A DNA stretch of 64,000 nt from Pseudoxanthomonas japonensis (GTDB lineage Bacteria; Pseudomonadota; Gammaproteobacteria; Xanthomonadales; Xanthomonadaceae): positions 1 through 64,000 of the forward strand of contig NZ_PDWW01000018.1 of the NCBI RefSeq assembly GCF_010093445.1, in the 5' to 3' direction. Each line of letters starts with the position of its first letter. Position 1 is the stretch's first letter. Under the pieces are notes generated by a model. The model had not been told where the DNA came from. It made no database searches and saw only the letters and a list, made by a program, of their open reading frames with translations. The position numbers and the translations under genes were made by a program. Shown here in pieces: positions 55,145 to 64,000 of this stretch.

Positions 55145-55711
55145 TCAGTCGGCGCGGCCGCCGAACTCGCCCGTGGTCGTGTTCACCAGGATGCGCTCAC
55201 CGTTGGTGATGTACTCCGGCACCATGATCTCGATGCCGGTGCTGAGCCTGGCCGGCTTCGGGCGCTTGGTGGCGGTGCCGCCCTTCAGTTCCGGCGGCGT
55301 TTCCACCACTTCCAGCGTCACGTGCTGCGGCAGCTGCAGTGCGACCGGCAGTTCGTCGATCACCTGCACGTAGCAGCCGCTCAGGCCATCGGTGATGTAG
55401 CCGGCATCGTCGCCGATGACGTTGGCGTCCAGCGTGTAGGGCGTGTAGTCCTCGTCGTCGAGGAACACGAACGCATCGCCGTCCTTGTAGGAATACGTCG
55501 CCTGGCGGCGCAGCAGTTCCACCTCGCTCAGGTTGTCGTCGGCGTCGAAGCTGGCATCCAGCTTGTTGCCGCCCGGCACGCTGTACATGATGAAACGGAA
55601 GCGCACGTTGCCGCCGCGACCCTGCGGCGAGCTGCGCTCGATGTCGCGGATCTGGTACACGCCGCCGTTGTGTTCGACGACGTTGCCCTTCTTGATGTCG
55701 AAAGCTTTCAT
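55145..55711 (-). CDS. efpL: elongation factor P-like protein EfpL (YeiP)
   Basis: A 188-residue EF-P paralogue. The first-domain loop reads SSPQGRGGN with Arg32 where EF-P has the modifiable Lys, as in E. coli YeiP/Efp[40 protein letters not shown] and [23 protein letters not shown] match YeiP, not canonical EF-P. It assists ribosomes on XPP and further motifs without lysylation. With EF-P at 116-682 the cell has both. Nine bases separate it from the convergent DUF4105 gene end. Confidence 0.92.
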   Translation of the reverse strand: MKAFDIKKGNVVEHNGGVYQIRDIERSSPQGRGGNVRFRFIMYSVPGGNKLDASFDADDNLSEVELLRRQATYSYKDGDAFVFLDDEDYTPYTLDANVIGDDAGYITDGLSGCYVQVIDELPVALQLPQHVTLEVVETPPELKGGTATKRPKPARLSTGIEIMVPEYITNGERILVNTTTGEFGGRAD

Positions 55712-55743
55712 GGAGATGACCGTGAGTAAGGTAAGAACAGGGG

Positions 55744-56514
55744 TTACTTCGGTGCGAGCCGCACGGCGCCGTCCAGGCGGATGGTCTCGCCGTTGAGGTA
55801 GGGGTTGCCGAGGATGTAGGCGACTAGGTCGGCGAACTCTTCCGGCTTGCCCAGGCGGGACGGGAAGGGGATCGAGGCGCTGAGCGACTGCTGCACGGCC
55901 TCCGGCATGCCATCGACCATCGGCGTCCAGAAGATGCCCGGGGCCACCGTCATCACGCGGATGCCGAAGCGCGACAGTTCGCGCGCCATGGGCAGGGTCA
56001 TGCCGACCACGCCGCCCTTCGAGGCCGAATACGCGGCCTGGCCGATCTGGCCTTCGTACGCCGCCACGCTGGCGGTGTTGACGATGATGCCGCGCTCGCC
56101 GTCGGCATTCGGTGTGTTGTGCTGCATCACGTCCGCCGCCGCCTTGGCCACGTTGAAGCTGCCGACCAGGTTGACCATCACCGTGGACTGGAAGGTAGAC
56201 AGCGGCATCGGTGCTTCCTTGCCGAGCACACGGCCGGCGCCGAGGATGCCGGCGCAGTTGATCGCCGCGTTCAGGCCGCCCAGGAAATCCTTCGCCGCCG
56301 CCACGTTCGCCGCCACGCCGGCTTCGTCCGTCACGTCGGTGCGGAAATAACGGGCATTGGCTTCGCCGAGCTCGGCGACGGCAGCCGCACCCTTGTCGTC
56401 GTTGACGTCGAACAGCGCGGCCTTGCCGCCGTGGGCGACGAGGTGACGGGCGACGGCCAGGCCGAGGCCGGAAACGCCACCGGTGATGACGGCGCGGGTA
56501 TCGGAGAGCTGCAT
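55744..56514 (-). CDS. short-chain dehydrogenase, 3-hydroxyacyl-CoA dehydrogenase type-2-like
   Basis: A 256-residue SDR. The [12 protein letters not shown] cofactor motif, NCAGI, the catalytic Ser-Tyr-Lys in [23 protein letters not shown], and the PG motif [11 protein letters not shown] are present. The sequence is of the HSD17B10 type, used for 2-methyl-3-hydroxybutyryl-CoA in isoleucine breakdown or fatty acid oxidation. It lies near the leucine-degradation block on the same strand. ATG 56514 ([11 protein letters not shown]) is preferred over a longer frame beginning upstream. Confidence 0.88.
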   Translation of the reverse strand: MQLSDTRAVITGGVSGLGLAVARHLVAHGGKAALFDVNDDKGAAAVAELGEANARYFRTDVTDEAGVAANVAAAKDFLGGLNAAINCAGILGAGRVLGKEAPMPLSTFQSTVMVNLVGSFNVAKAAADVMQHNTPNADGERGIIVNTASVAAYEGQIGQAAYSASKGGVVGMTLPMARELSRFGIRVMTVAPGIFWTPMVDGMPEAVQQSLSASIPFPSRLGKPEEFADLVAYILGNPYLNGETIRLDGAVRLAPK

Positions 56515-56589
56515 GCGGCGGACCTGCTGCGGAAAAGGCGGCATTTTACGCGATGGCGGGTGGCGGGCGGCATGGCCGGGGTAGCCCGT

Positions 56590-56654
56590 GTGGGAGCGAC
56601 GTCAGTCGCGATGCCTTCCCGGTAAGGCCCCATCGCGACTCACGTCGCTCCCAC
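56590..56654. repeat. family A repeat pair, copy 4
   Basis: GTGGGAGCGACGTCAGTCGCGA (56590-56611) faces TCGCGACTCACGTCGCTCCCAC (56633-56654) with two mismatched positions in the centre, between the SDR and GGDEF-EAL genes. Confidence 0.9.
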
Positions 56655-56674
56655 AAGACGCGGGAGAGTGCCGC

Positions 56675-59233
56675 TCAGGCGTGCTGCACCCGCTCCAGCG
56701 GGGCATCGGCGAGCCGGCGCGCGAATTCGTCCGGCGACAGGCCGGGGGCGAACAGGAAGCCCTGGCCGACCGGCACCCCGAGGTTCAACAGAAACTGGCG
56801 CTGGGCTTCCGATTCCACGCCTTCGGCCACCAGGCCAAGGCCCAAGCTGCGGGCGATGGCCGAGACCGCCTGGCAGACCGCGACGTCGGAGCGGTTGTTG
56901 GGCACGCCCTCGGTGAACAGCGGGCTCAGCTTCAGTCCATGGATGGGCAGGCGGCGCAGGTAGTTCAGCGCGCTGTAGCCCTCGCCGAAATCGTCGATGG
57001 TCAGCAGCACGCCCAGCTGCCGCAGGTCGGCGAAGGTGCGGAGCGTGGCGGGAGCGTCCTCGATCAGCACGCGCTCGGTGAACTCCAGTTCCAGCGCGCT
57101 GCCGGGCAGGTCGAACTCGGCCAGGATGGCGCGCACCCGGTCGGCGAGGTCGTCGCCGGCGAACTGCCGGTACGACACGTTGACCGCCACCCGCACGATG
57201 CCGAGTCCCATGTCGCGCCACGCGGCCACCTGACGACAGGCTTCGCTCAGCACCCAGCTGCCGATGCGCACGATGTCGCCGGTAGTTTCGGCGTGGCTGA
57301 TGAAGACGTCCGGGCGCAGTTCGCCCAGCTGGTGGTTCTGCCAGCGGATCAGCGCCTCGCCGGCGATGATGCGGCCGTTGCGCAGGTCGACCTGCGGCTG
57401 GTAGACGAGGCGGAATTCCTCGTTGTCCACCGCGCGGCGCAGCTGCGTCTCGATCTGCAGGCGATCCTGCTGCCGCTGGGCAAGCTCCTGGGTGAAGCTC
57501 TGCCAGCCGTTGCGCGCGCGATGCTTGCTGTCGTACATCGCGATGTCGGCGTTCTGGATCAGCTGCTGCGGCCGCAGGCCGTCGCCGGGCGCCACGGCAA
57601 GGCCGATGCTGGCGGTGATGGCGAATTCGTCCTTGCCGAAACGGAACGCATCGGCGAACGCGCCCAGCACCGCATGCGCCATCGCTTCGGGCTGGTGAGG
57701 GTCTTCCCCGGCGTCGCAGATCACCAGGAACTCGTCGCCACCGAAGCGCGCGATCATGCCCTCGGTGCCGACCGCGCCACGGATGCGGTCCGACGCCTGC
57801 ACCAGCAGTTCGTCGCCGGCGTTGTGGCCCAGCACGTCGTTGACCATCTTGAACCGGTCGAGGTCGATGTACAGCACGGCCACGCGCGCACGCTCGGGAT
57901 CGGCCAGTCGCGCGCCGAGTTCGGTCAGCACGGCATCGCGGTTCATCAGCCCGGTCAGCGGATCGGTGCGCGCCTGGATGCGAAGCGTTTCCTCCGCCTG
58001 CTTGTCCTGCGAGATGTCCTGCATGGTGCCGGTGATGCGCGAGGCGCCGGGATCGCCCGGTTCGGCATCGCCGATCACGCGGATCCAGAACGGGTGGCCG
58101 TCGGCCTGGGTGCCCTGCAACTCCAGGTCGAAGCCCTGGCCGCCGGCGGTGATCAGGTCCAGCGCGCCGCGCAGGCGGCGGCGGTCGGTTTCGCGCAGGC
58201 ACGACAGCATGTCGCCCAGCGTGACCAGCGGGCGTGCCGCGCCGAGGATGCGCTGGGCTTCGTCGGTCAGGTACATGCGGTCGCGGCCCAGGTCCCATTC
58301 CCAGCCACCGATGTGGGCCAGCGACTGGGCGCGGTCGAACAGCGCGCTGTCGCGCTTGAGTTCGGTGACGTCGCTGAACAATGTGCTGACCTGCGACGGC
58401 GTACTGGCGCCCGGCGCGAACTGCGGCACCGAGGTGGCGGTGAGCCACAGCAGTTGCTTCTTTTCGCGGTGGTACAGGCCCAGCAGCACGCTCTCGATCA
58501 TCTGGCCGGTATCGAGGGCGCGTTGCGCGGGCAGTTCGTGGCGCGCCATCTCGCGGCCATGCTCGTCGACGATGTGCCAGCGGCCCAGCGCCAGTTCCTG
58601 GTCGGCGCGCTGGTCCTCGCGGATGCCGAAGATGCGCATCGCGGCGCCGTTGCAGTACTGCACCTCGAGGTCGCGGTTATGCACCACGATGCCCTTGTCG
58701 ATCGTCTCCATCAGCTCGCGGTAGCGCATCTCCGCCAACCGGCGGCTGCTGATGTCGCGGGCGACGGCGACGATGCTCTTGCGGCCGTCGAAATTGATGT
58801 TGGCCGAGTGCACTTCGACCGGGAAGCGCGTGCCGTCGCCGCGCATGTTGGTGACCTCGATGACGTAGGTCTCGCCGCGGTTGAGCGTTTCCCACACCGG
58901 CACCAGGTGATCGCGCGGCAGGTCGGGATTGAGCACGTTGATGTTGCGCCCGACGATCCCGTCGCGCGGACGCTTGTAGGCCAGCGTGCCCGCCTGGTTG
59001 AGGTCGAGGATGGTCCCGTCCTCGGCGAGGATGCTGACCGGGTCGGGCACGGCGTCGAACAGGTTGCGATAGCGCGAGCGCTCGGTGTCCGCTTCGTGCT
59101 GCTTGGCGAGGAGCGCTTCGCGCGCGTCGCGGAGCAGGTCGGCAGTGGCGGGATGGGTCTCTGCGGCGGCCGCGCGTTCCAGCGCGGCGGCCAGCGCCAT
59201 CACGTCGACGTCGCTGGCCGGGCCGTGCGTCAT
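56675..59233 (-). CDS. PAS-GGDEF-EAL c-di-GMP protein
   Basis: An 852-residue cytosolic multidomain protein: a short helix, three PAS-like domains (about 50-170, 175-300, 305-420), GGDEF (about 425-590) with DLDRFKMVNDVLGH and intact ARFGGDEF, and EAL (about 600-840). EAL motifs look complete: EALIRW, NVSYRQF, ELEFTERVLIED, TIDDFGEGYSALNYL, LKLS (usually KID), VAEGVES, QGFLF. The RxxD inhibition site is absent. It may both make and break c-di-GMP. The ATG overlaps the liuE stop, so it is coupled to leucine catabolism genes. No membrane segment is seen. Confidence 0.9.
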   Translation of the reverse strand: MTHGPASDVDVMALAAALERAAAAETHPATADLLRDAREALLAKQHEADTERSRYRNLFDAVPDPVSILAEDGTILDLNQAGTLAYKRPRDGIVGRNINVLNPDLPRDHLVPVWETLNRGETYVIEVTNMRGDGTRFPVEVHSANINFDGRKSIVAVARDISSRRLAEMRYRELMETIDKGIVVHNRDLEVQYCNGAAMRIFGIREDQRADQELALGRWHIVDEHGREMARHELPAQRALDTGQMIESVLLGLYHREKKQLLWLTATSVPQFAPGASTPSQVSTLFSDVTELKRDSALFDRAQSLAHIGGWEWDLGRDRMYLTDEAQRILGAARPLVTLGDMLSCLRETDRRRLRGALDLITAGGQGFDLELQGTQADGHPFWIRVIGDAEPGDPGASRITGTMQDISQDKQAEETLRIQARTDPLTGLMNRDAVLTELGARLADPERARVAVLYIDLDRFKMVNDVLGHNAGDELLVQASDRIRGAVGTEGMIARFGGDEFLVICDAGEDPHQPEAMAHAVLGAFADAFRFGKDEFAITASIGLAVAPGDGLRPQQLIQNADIAMYDSKHRARNGWQSFTQELAQRQQDRLQIETQLRRAVDNEEFRLVYQPQVDLRNGRIIAGEALIRWQNHQLGELRPDVFISHAETTGDIVRIGSWVLSEACRQVAAWRDMGLGIVRVAVNVSYRQFAGDDLADRVRAILAEFDLPGSALELEFTERVLIEDAPATLRTFADLRQLGVLLTIDDFGEGYSALNYLRRLPIHGLKLSPLFTEGVPNNRSDVAVCQAVSAIARSLGLGLVAEGVESEAQRQFLLNLGVPVGQGFLFAPGLSPDEFARRLADAPLERVQHA

Positions 59234-60141
59234 GCGGCCGCCAGGGCCTTGCCGACGCGGCTGCCGGTCTCGCGACCCAGCCGGGTCGCGAGCCAGCGTC
59301 CTGTCTCCGCCAGCAGGTCCAGGTCCACGCCGGTGCGCAGGCCCAGGCCGTGCATAAGGTAGACCACGTCTTCGCTGGCGACGTTGCCGCTGGCGCCCTT
59401 GGCGTAGGGGCAGCCGCCCGCGCCCGAGACGGCCGAGTCCACCACGCGGACGCCGACGTCGAGACAGGCGAGGATGTTCGCCAGCGCCTGTCCGTAGGTG
59501 TCGTGGAAGTGCACCGCCAGCGCCGGCATCGGCACCTCGGCGGCGACCGCCTTCAGCATGTCGGCGGCCTTGCGCGGCGTGCCAACGCCGATGGTGTCGC
59601 CGAGCGAGATCTCGTAGCAGCCCAAGGCATGCAGTTGCTTCGCCACGCGGACCACATCCGCCAGCGGCACGTCGCCCTGGTAGGGACAGCCGAGCACCGT
59701 GGAAACGTAGCCGCGAACCCTCACGCCATCGGCGGCGGCGCGTTCCAGCACCGGGCGGAAGCGTTTGATCGACTCGTCGATGGAGGCGTTGATGTTCTTG
59801 CGGTTGAACGCCTCGGACGCCGCGGTGAACACCGCCACCTCCTCGACGCCGACGGCACGGGCGCGGTCGTAACCGGTCTCGTTCGGGACCAGCACGGGGT
59901 ACGCCGTGCCGGGACGCCGCTGGATGGCGGTGAACACCTCGGCGGCATCGGCCAGCTGCGGCACCCATTTGGGGCTGACGAAGCTGGTGGCTTCGATGCT
60001 GAGCAGGCCGGTGCGCGACAACCGGTCGATCAGTTCGACCTTGTCGGCGGTGGCGACCAGGGCCTTCTCGTTCTGCAGGCCATCGCGCGGGCCGACCTCG
60101 ACGATGCGGACGAAATCGGTGCTGGAGGGCAGGGCACTCAT
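59230..60141 (-). CDS. liuE: hydroxymethylglutaryl-CoA lyase
   Basis: The last leucine-catabolism step, splitting HMG-CoA into acetoacetate and acetyl-CoA. The 303-residue TIM barrel has VEVGPRDGLQNE (catalytic Asp/Arg), ATSFVSPKWVPQL, metal-binding HFHDTYGQA and the active loop Cys in SGAGGCPYAKGASGNVASED. It overlaps the lipoprotein gene before it and the c-di-GMP gene after it by 4 bp each. Confidence 0.95.
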   Translation of the reverse strand: MSALPSSTDFVRIVEVGPRDGLQNEKALVATADKVELIDRLSRTGLLSIEATSFVSPKWVPQLADAAEVFTAIQRRPGTAYPVLVPNETGYDRARAVGVEEVAVFTAASEAFNRKNINASIDESIKRFRPVLERAAADGVRVRGYVSTVLGCPYQGDVPLADVVRVAKQLHALGCYEISLGDTIGVGTPRKAADMLKAVAAEVPMPALAVHFHDTYGQALANILACLDVGVRVVDSAVSGAGGCPYAKGASGNVASEDVVYLMHGLGLRTGVDLDLLAETGRWLATRLGRETGSRVGKALAAA

Positions 60142-60767
60142 GGGCGCTTCCCGTCCTTGGCGCGACGCATGCGCAGCGTCTTGTCACGGCCGTCGAAGGC
60201 GTCGAACAGGGTCGGCTCGGACTGCAGCAGCTTGCGGAGCTGTTCCGGCCGGCCTTCGAACAGGTAGGTGCTGGCGTCGGCCTCGCGTGCCTTCAGCGAG
60301 CCCTGCTGCACGCGTTGCATGATGTCCACCGTATCGAGCATGGCGATCTGCAACGTATCGTCGTGGATACGGTATTTCAGCAGGGTGACCGCGCTCGCCG
60401 GCATGCCTTTCGGGATCGGCGGTGCGGCCGCCTTGCCGGTGCCGAACAGGCCTTCCAGCTCCTTGAAGCCCAGGGCGAGATAGTGCTGGCCGTCCAGTTC
60501 GAATCCGAGCGCGTCGAACTGCGGGGCATCGGTGCGCGCGGCATCGTACAGGCGAACGCGGCACGCACTGTCCACGTCCGCATGGTCGTCCTTGCCCAGC
60601 GGTATGCGGTCCTGCGGACTGTTCGGCAACGGGATCCATCGGCCGACCAGGGCGGGATCGCAGGCCAGCGGGGCCGGCGGTTGTTCGAACAACACGCAAC
60701 CGCCCAGCAGGCAGGGCGCCAGCAGGGCGACCGCCATGCGCCATGAGGAAGACAGGACGGACGTCAC
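60138..60767 (-). CDS. putative lipoprotein of unknown function
   Basis: A 209-residue protein with a type II signal: hydrophobic RMAVALLAPCLLGGC with a lipobox cysteine near residue 24 (LGGC). The mature part starts ACDPALVGRWIPLPNSP, lipocalin/Lip-like in wording, then a beta-rich body and a basic C-terminus (RMRRAKDGKRP). It starts at GTG overlapping the liuD stop, and its stop overlaps liuE. I do not recognise a family. Its embedding in the liu operon suggests an envelope link. Confidence 0.75.
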   Translation of the reverse strand: MTSVLSSSWRMAVALLAPCLLGGCVLFEQPPAPLACDPALVGRWIPLPNSPQDRIPLGKDDHADVDSACRVRLYDAARTDAPQFDALGFELDGQHYLALGFKELEGLFGTGKAAAPPIPKGMPASAVTLLKYRIHDDTLQIAMLDTVDIMQRVQQGSLKAREADASTYLFEGRPEQLRKLLQSEPTLFDAFDGRDKTLRMRRAKDGKRP

Positions 60768-62755
60768 TCCAACGCCACCAGCACGGTGTCGGCGTCGACG
60801 AAATCGCCCGCCGCCGCGCGCAGTTCAGCCACCACGCCGGCGCGTGGTGCCTTGACGGCCAGTTCCATCTTCATCGCTTCCATCACCAGCAACTCCTGTC
60901 CTGCGTCCACGCTGTCCCCGATCCGCGCCCTGACCACCACCACCCGGCCCGGCATCGGCGCGATGATGCGGCCGTCCCCGCCGCTGTCTCCGCCCGCCGT
61001 CCGCTGGTACGCCGGCAGCGTCTCCAGCGTGGCACGCCGGTCCCCGTCGTGCAGGGTGAGACGGTTGCCATGGCGGTGGATGCGGAAGCGCCGTGCCTGA
61101 TCATGGATACGCAACTCGAGCAGCCCAGCGGTCAGTCTTGCGCCGGCGACCGGGTGCGTCGCGCCGTCCACCTCCACGGCATAGCGGCCGCCATGGCCGT
61201 GCGCCAGCACCTCCCAGCGCTGCTCGCGGTGCTGGAAGGCCAGCGGGCGGCGGCCTGCGTGACCCAGGCGCCAGCCGTCGGCGATCGCCCACGGCGAGCC
61301 CGGATCGCCCGATACGGCAGCATCGGTGCGTGCGGACACCTCCTGTTCCAGCAGGACGGCGACGGCGGCCGCCACCTGCAGGTCGCTCGTCAGGGTCGGC
61401 GCCGGCATGAACTCGTCCAGGTGGCGGTCCAGGTAGCCGGTATCGATGCGCCCCTCCACCACGGCAGGATGCCGGGCGAGCTGCTCAAGGAAGCCGATGT
61501 TCGACTTCGGCCCGACGATGTCGCAGTCGGCCAGTGCGTCGCGCAGGCGCGCCAGCGCGGTTGGCCGGTCCTCGCCCCAGACGATCAGCTTGGCGATCAT
61601 CGGGTCGTAGAAGATGGTGACCGTGTCGCCTTCGATGACGCCGGCATCGAGGCGCACCCGGGCCGAGGGTGCGGGCAGTACCAGCGACTCCAGCCGTCCC
61701 GATCCCGGCAGGAAGCCGGCCTCGGGATCTTCCGCGTACAGGCGCACTTCGATGGCATGGCCACGTTGCACGATGGCCTCCTGCGCCAGCGGCAGCGGTT
61801 CGCCCGCGGCGACGCGCAGCTGCCACTCCACCAGATCCAGGCCGGTCACCATCTCGGTGACGGGATGCTCCACCTGCAGGCGGGTGTTGATCTCCATGAA
61901 ATAGAACTGGCCGTCGGGATCGACGATGAACTCCACCGTGCCCGCGTTGGCGTAGTCGATCGCCTGCGCGGCCTTCACCGCGGCATCGCCCATGGCCATG
62001 CGCAGGGCGGGGGTCAGGAACGGCGACGGAGATTCCTCCAGCACCTTCTGGTAGCGGCGCTGGGCGGAGCATTCGCGCTCGTTGAGGTGCAGGGTATGGC
62101 CATGCGTATCGGCGAACACCTGGATCTCGATGTGGCGCGGCGACTGTACGTAGCGCTCCAGCAGCACGCGGTCGCGGCCGAAGGCGTTGGCGGCCTCGCG
62201 CTGGCAGCTTTCCAGCTGGGCGATGAAGTCCTCCAGCCGGTGCACCACGCGCATGCCCTTGCCGCCGCCGCCATGCGCGGCCTTGATCATCAGCGGGAAG
62301 CCGATGCGCGCGGCTTCGCGCGACAGCGTGTTCGGCGACTGGTCCTCGCCGGTATAGCCAGGGACGACCGGCACGCCGGCAGCGGCCATCAGTTCCTTGG
62401 CGCCGGCCTTGCTGCCCATCTTGCGCATGGAGGTGCCGGATGGACCGATGAACACCATGCCGGCCGCTGCGACGGCATCGGCGAAGTCGGTGTTCTCCGA
62501 CAGGAAGCCGTAGCCCGGATGGATGGCCTGGGCGCCGGTTTTCTTCGCCGCGTCGAGGATGGCATCGCCACGCAGGTAGCTCTCGGCCGGCCGCGGGCCG
62601 CCGATCAGCACCGCCTCGTCCGCCTGGCGCACGTGCTGGGCGTCGGCGTCGGCCTCGGAGTACACGGCGACGGTGCGGATGCCGAGGCGGCGGCAGGTGC
62701 GGATGACGCGGCAGGCGATCTCACCGCGGTTGGCGATCAGGATCTTGGAGAACAT
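60764..62755 (-). CDS. liuD: 3-methylcrotonyl-CoA carboxylase, biotin-carrying alpha subunit
   Basis: A 663-residue acyl-CoA carboxylase subunit. The biotin carboxylase domain (about 1-445) has IANRGEIACRVIRT, HPGYGFLSEN, KAAHGGGGKGMRVV and EINTRLQVEH. A linker precedes the C-terminal biotin carrier domain with VMEAMKME biotin-lysine. Length and placement with HMG-CoA lyase and enoyl-CoA hydratase identify leucine breakdown, not propionyl- or acetyl-CoA carboxylase. The beta subunit (liuB) must lie beyond the right edge. Confidence 0.92.
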   Translation of the reverse strand: MFSKILIANRGEIACRVIRTCRRLGIRTVAVYSEADADAQHVRQADEAVLIGGPRPAESYLRGDAILDAAKKTGAQAIHPGYGFLSENTDFADAVAAAGMVFIGPSGTSMRKMGSKAGAKELMAAAGVPVVPGYTGEDQSPNTLSREAARIGFPLMIKAAHGGGGKGMRVVHRLEDFIAQLESCQREAANAFGRDRVLLERYVQSPRHIEIQVFADTHGHTLHLNERECSAQRRYQKVLEESPSPFLTPALRMAMGDAAVKAAQAIDYANAGTVEFIVDPDGQFYFMEINTRLQVEHPVTEMVTGLDLVEWQLRVAAGEPLPLAQEAIVQRGHAIEVRLYAEDPEAGFLPGSGRLESLVLPAPSARVRLDAGVIEGDTVTIFYDPMIAKLIVWGEDRPTALARLRDALADCDIVGPKSNIGFLEQLARHPAVVEGRIDTGYLDRHLDEFMPAPTLTSDLQVAAAVAVLLEQEVSARTDAAVSGDPGSPWAIADGWRLGHAGRRPLAFQHREQRWEVLAHGHGGRYAVEVDGATHPVAGARLTAGLLELRIHDQARRFRIHRHGNRLTLHDGDRRATLETLPAYQRTAGGDSGGDGRIIAPMPGRVVVVRARIGDSVDAGQELLVMEAMKMELAVKAPRAGVVAELRAAAGDFVDADTVLVALE

Positions 62756-63156
62756 CAGGATTGGGCTTCCGCAGGCAGGTGGCAGACGGCTTCGATGTTG
62801 TGGCCGTCGGGATCGATGGCGAAGGCGCCGTAGTAGTCCGGGTGGTAATGCGGACGCAGGCCCGGTGCACCGTTGTCGCGCGCGCCGGCGGCAAGGGCGG
62901 CTGCATGGAAAGCATCCACCTGGGCGCGGGTCTGCGCACTGAAGGCGATGTGCGATCCGCGGCCGGGTGTGCCGCTGCCCCGACCGACCCAGAAGTGCGG
63001 GCGGCCGGGCGGCCCGAAGCCACAGCCTTCATAAGCCCCGGTTATGTCGCGGGTGACTTCCATGACGACGCCATGGCCGAGCGTGGCGAGCACGCGTTCG
63101 TAGAACGCACGGCTGGCGGCATAGTCGGCGACTTCGATGCCCAGGTGGTCGATCAT
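62755..63156 (-). CDS. VOC (glyoxalase/bleomycin-resistance) family protein
   Basis: A 133-residue protein with the VOC fold: MIDHLGIEVADYAASRAFYERVL in the first beta-alpha-beta-beta unit and SHIAFSAQTRAQVDAFHAAAL, then YGAFAIDPDGHNIEAVCH in the second. The usual metal His/Glu ends are present. It shares one base with liuD. It may be an enzyme in leucine catabolism or a resistance/dioxygenase relative; context does not decide. Confidence 0.82.
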   Translation of the reverse strand: MIDHLGIEVADYAASRAFYERVLATLGHGVVMEVTRDITGAYEGCGFGPPGRPHFWVGRGSGTPGRGSHIAFSAQTRAQVDAFHAAALAAGARDNGAPGLRPHYHPDYYGAFAIDPDGHNIEAVCHLPAEAQS

Positions 63157-63160
63157 GCCG

Positions 63161-63964
63161 TCACTCCTTGGTGGCCCAGCGGGGCGTGCGCTTGTCGAGG
63201 AAAGCCGAGAGACCTTCCTGGCCTTCCGGCGACACGCGCAGTCCGGCGATCAGGTCGGCGTTGTCGGCATCCAACTGGTCGCGGTCGGCGCCGTGCGCCA
63301 CGCGCGCGACCAGCCGTTTCGCGCCCGCGGCAGCCCGTGGGCCGGCTTTCAGCAGCAGGGCGAGCTGGCGTTCGACGGCCGCGTCCAGTGCTTCGGCGGC
63401 GACCACCTCGTGCAGCAGGCCGATCCGCAGTGCGGTAGCGGCGTCGAAGATTTCCGCAGTGGCGAACCAGCGCCTCGCCTCGCGTGGCCCGATGGCGGCG
63501 ATGACGTACGGCGAGATCACTGCGGGCAGCAGGCCGAGCTTGCTCTCGGTCAGGCCGAACTTCGCCTCCGGCACGCCGATGGCGATATCGCAGCAGGCGA
63601 CCAGGCCCACGCCGCCGCCGAACGCCGCGCCATGCACGCGCGCGATCGTCGGCTTGGGCAGTTCGTCCAGCGTGCGCATCAGGCGGGCGAGGGCGAGGGC
63701 GTCCTCGCGATTGGCCGCCTCGCTGGCCGAGGCCATCCCGCGCATCCAGTTCAGGTCGGCGCCCGCCGAAAACGACGCGCCGCTGCCTTCCAGGACCACG
63801 GCACGGACGGCGTCGTCGGCGGCGACCTGTTCCAGCGTTGCGGTCAGGGCGGCGATCAGGCCGGCATCGAAGGCGTTGTGGAGGGCGGGGCGATCCAGCC
63901 GGAGGCGCGCCACGGCGCCCGTGCGGGTCAGTACGAGGGGGTGTTCCTGCGGTGATGCCGCCAT
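63161..63964 (-). CDS. liuC: enoyl-CoA hydratase, probable methylglutaconyl-CoA hydratase
   Basis: A 267-residue crotonase. VLEGSGASFSAGADLNWMRGMA forms the oxyanion-hole loop and HGAAFGGGVGLVACCDIAIG the second loop with the catalytic Glu region; AKFGLTESKLGLLPAVISPYVI follows. In a leu-degradation cluster this is LiuC, hydrating 3-methylglutaconyl-CoA to HMG-CoA. ATG 63964 with AGGAAA upstream is preferred; the earlier TTG at 63982 is weaker. The rest of the operon lies off the window. Confidence 0.88.
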   Translation of the reverse strand: MAASPQEHPLVLTRTGAVARLRLDRPALHNAFDAGLIAALTATLEQVAADDAVRAVVLEGSGASFSAGADLNWMRGMASASEAANREDALALARLMRTLDELPKPTIARVHGAAFGGGVGLVACCDIAIGVPEAKFGLTESKLGLLPAVISPYVIAAIGPREARRWFATAEIFDAATALRIGLLHEVVAAEALDAAVERQLALLLKAGPRAAAGAKRLVARVAHGADRDQLDADNADLIAGLRVSPEGQEGLSAFLDKRTPRWATKE

Positions 63965-64000
63965 TCCGGTCTTTTCCTGCAAGGTCCGCCGAATGATAGC

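Overview
The window is GC-rich, densely coding chromosomal DNA of a gammaproteobacterium in the Xanthomonadaceae (Xanthomonas / Pseudoxanthomonas / Stenotrophomonas / Lysobacter group). The best markers are the acetylated-citrulline arginine route (N-acetylornithine carbamoyltransferase, acetylcitrulline deacetylase and a fused N-acetylglutamate synthase-kinase), a TrpR-type regulator heading a complete his operon, a DksA with a long Lys/Ala/Pro tail, and many dispersed palindromic intergenic repeats. I cannot fix the genus from sequence alone. There is no plasmid, phage, IS or CRISPR signature, and essentially all genes look chromosomal and housekeeping.

Layout. 0-5.7 kb (+): efp, a small membrane protein, MTA/SAH deaminase, ubiG, a MupP-type phosphatase, a degenerate squalene/phytoene-synthase homologue and folE2. 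5.7-8.2 kb (-): M23 peptidase, pyrC, yidD. 8.3-9.4 kb (+): dksA. 9.5-12.7 kb (-): MFS transporter, sufE-like gene, cysS. 12.9-24.6 kb (+): an exported protein, then argF'-argG-argE-argB(A)-GNAT-argC-argH-yciI-proB-proA, preceded by what looks like a transcription attenuator with an Arg-containing leader peptide. 24.6-26.3 kb: a less GC-rich insert with two unknown genes, two tRNA 3'-end fragments and an intact tRNA-Pro(CGG). 26.5-29.8 kb (+): hisS and a 629-residue histidine-ammonia-lyase homologue. 29.9-31.7 kb (-): a 7TMR-DISM GGDEF protein. 31.9-39.4 kb (+): hisR-like regulator and hisG-D-C-B-H-A-F-IE, nearly all overlapping. 39.6-42.7 kb (+): exported phosphoesterase, YdeI-like protein, JmjC-like cupin. 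42.9-45.9 kb (-): EamA exporter and mtnC-mtnD-mtnB. 46 kb (+): HiPIP. 46.4-49.3 kb (-): two paralogous APC amino-acid permeases. 49.5-55.1 kb: Nudix hydrolase, divergent serA / D-2-hydroxyglutarate dehydrogenase, DUF2388 and DUF4105 genes. 55.1-64 kb (-): efpL, an SDR dehydrogenase, and a leucine-catabolism block (liuC, VOC protein, liuD, lipoprotein, liuE) that ends in a translationally coupled PAS-GGDEF-EAL protein.

How it works together. The arg/pro cluster makes arginine through N-acetylcitrulline, and proline from glutamate. The his operon is probably repressed by its own first gene at an operator overlapping its promoter. MTA deaminase at the left end and MtnB/D/C at 44-46 kb are separate parts of one methionine-salvage route. 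The serA / D2HGDH pair couples serine synthesis to removal of D-2-hydroxyglutarate.

Recurring theme. At least eight families of short palindromic repeats sit between genes, and several have entered coding sequence. One adds about eight residues inside the arginine carbamoyltransferase, one supplies the last ~24 residues of HisC, and two supply the stop codons of MupP and of the Nudix protein. All functional statements are inferred from sequence and remembered family features; no database search was possible.
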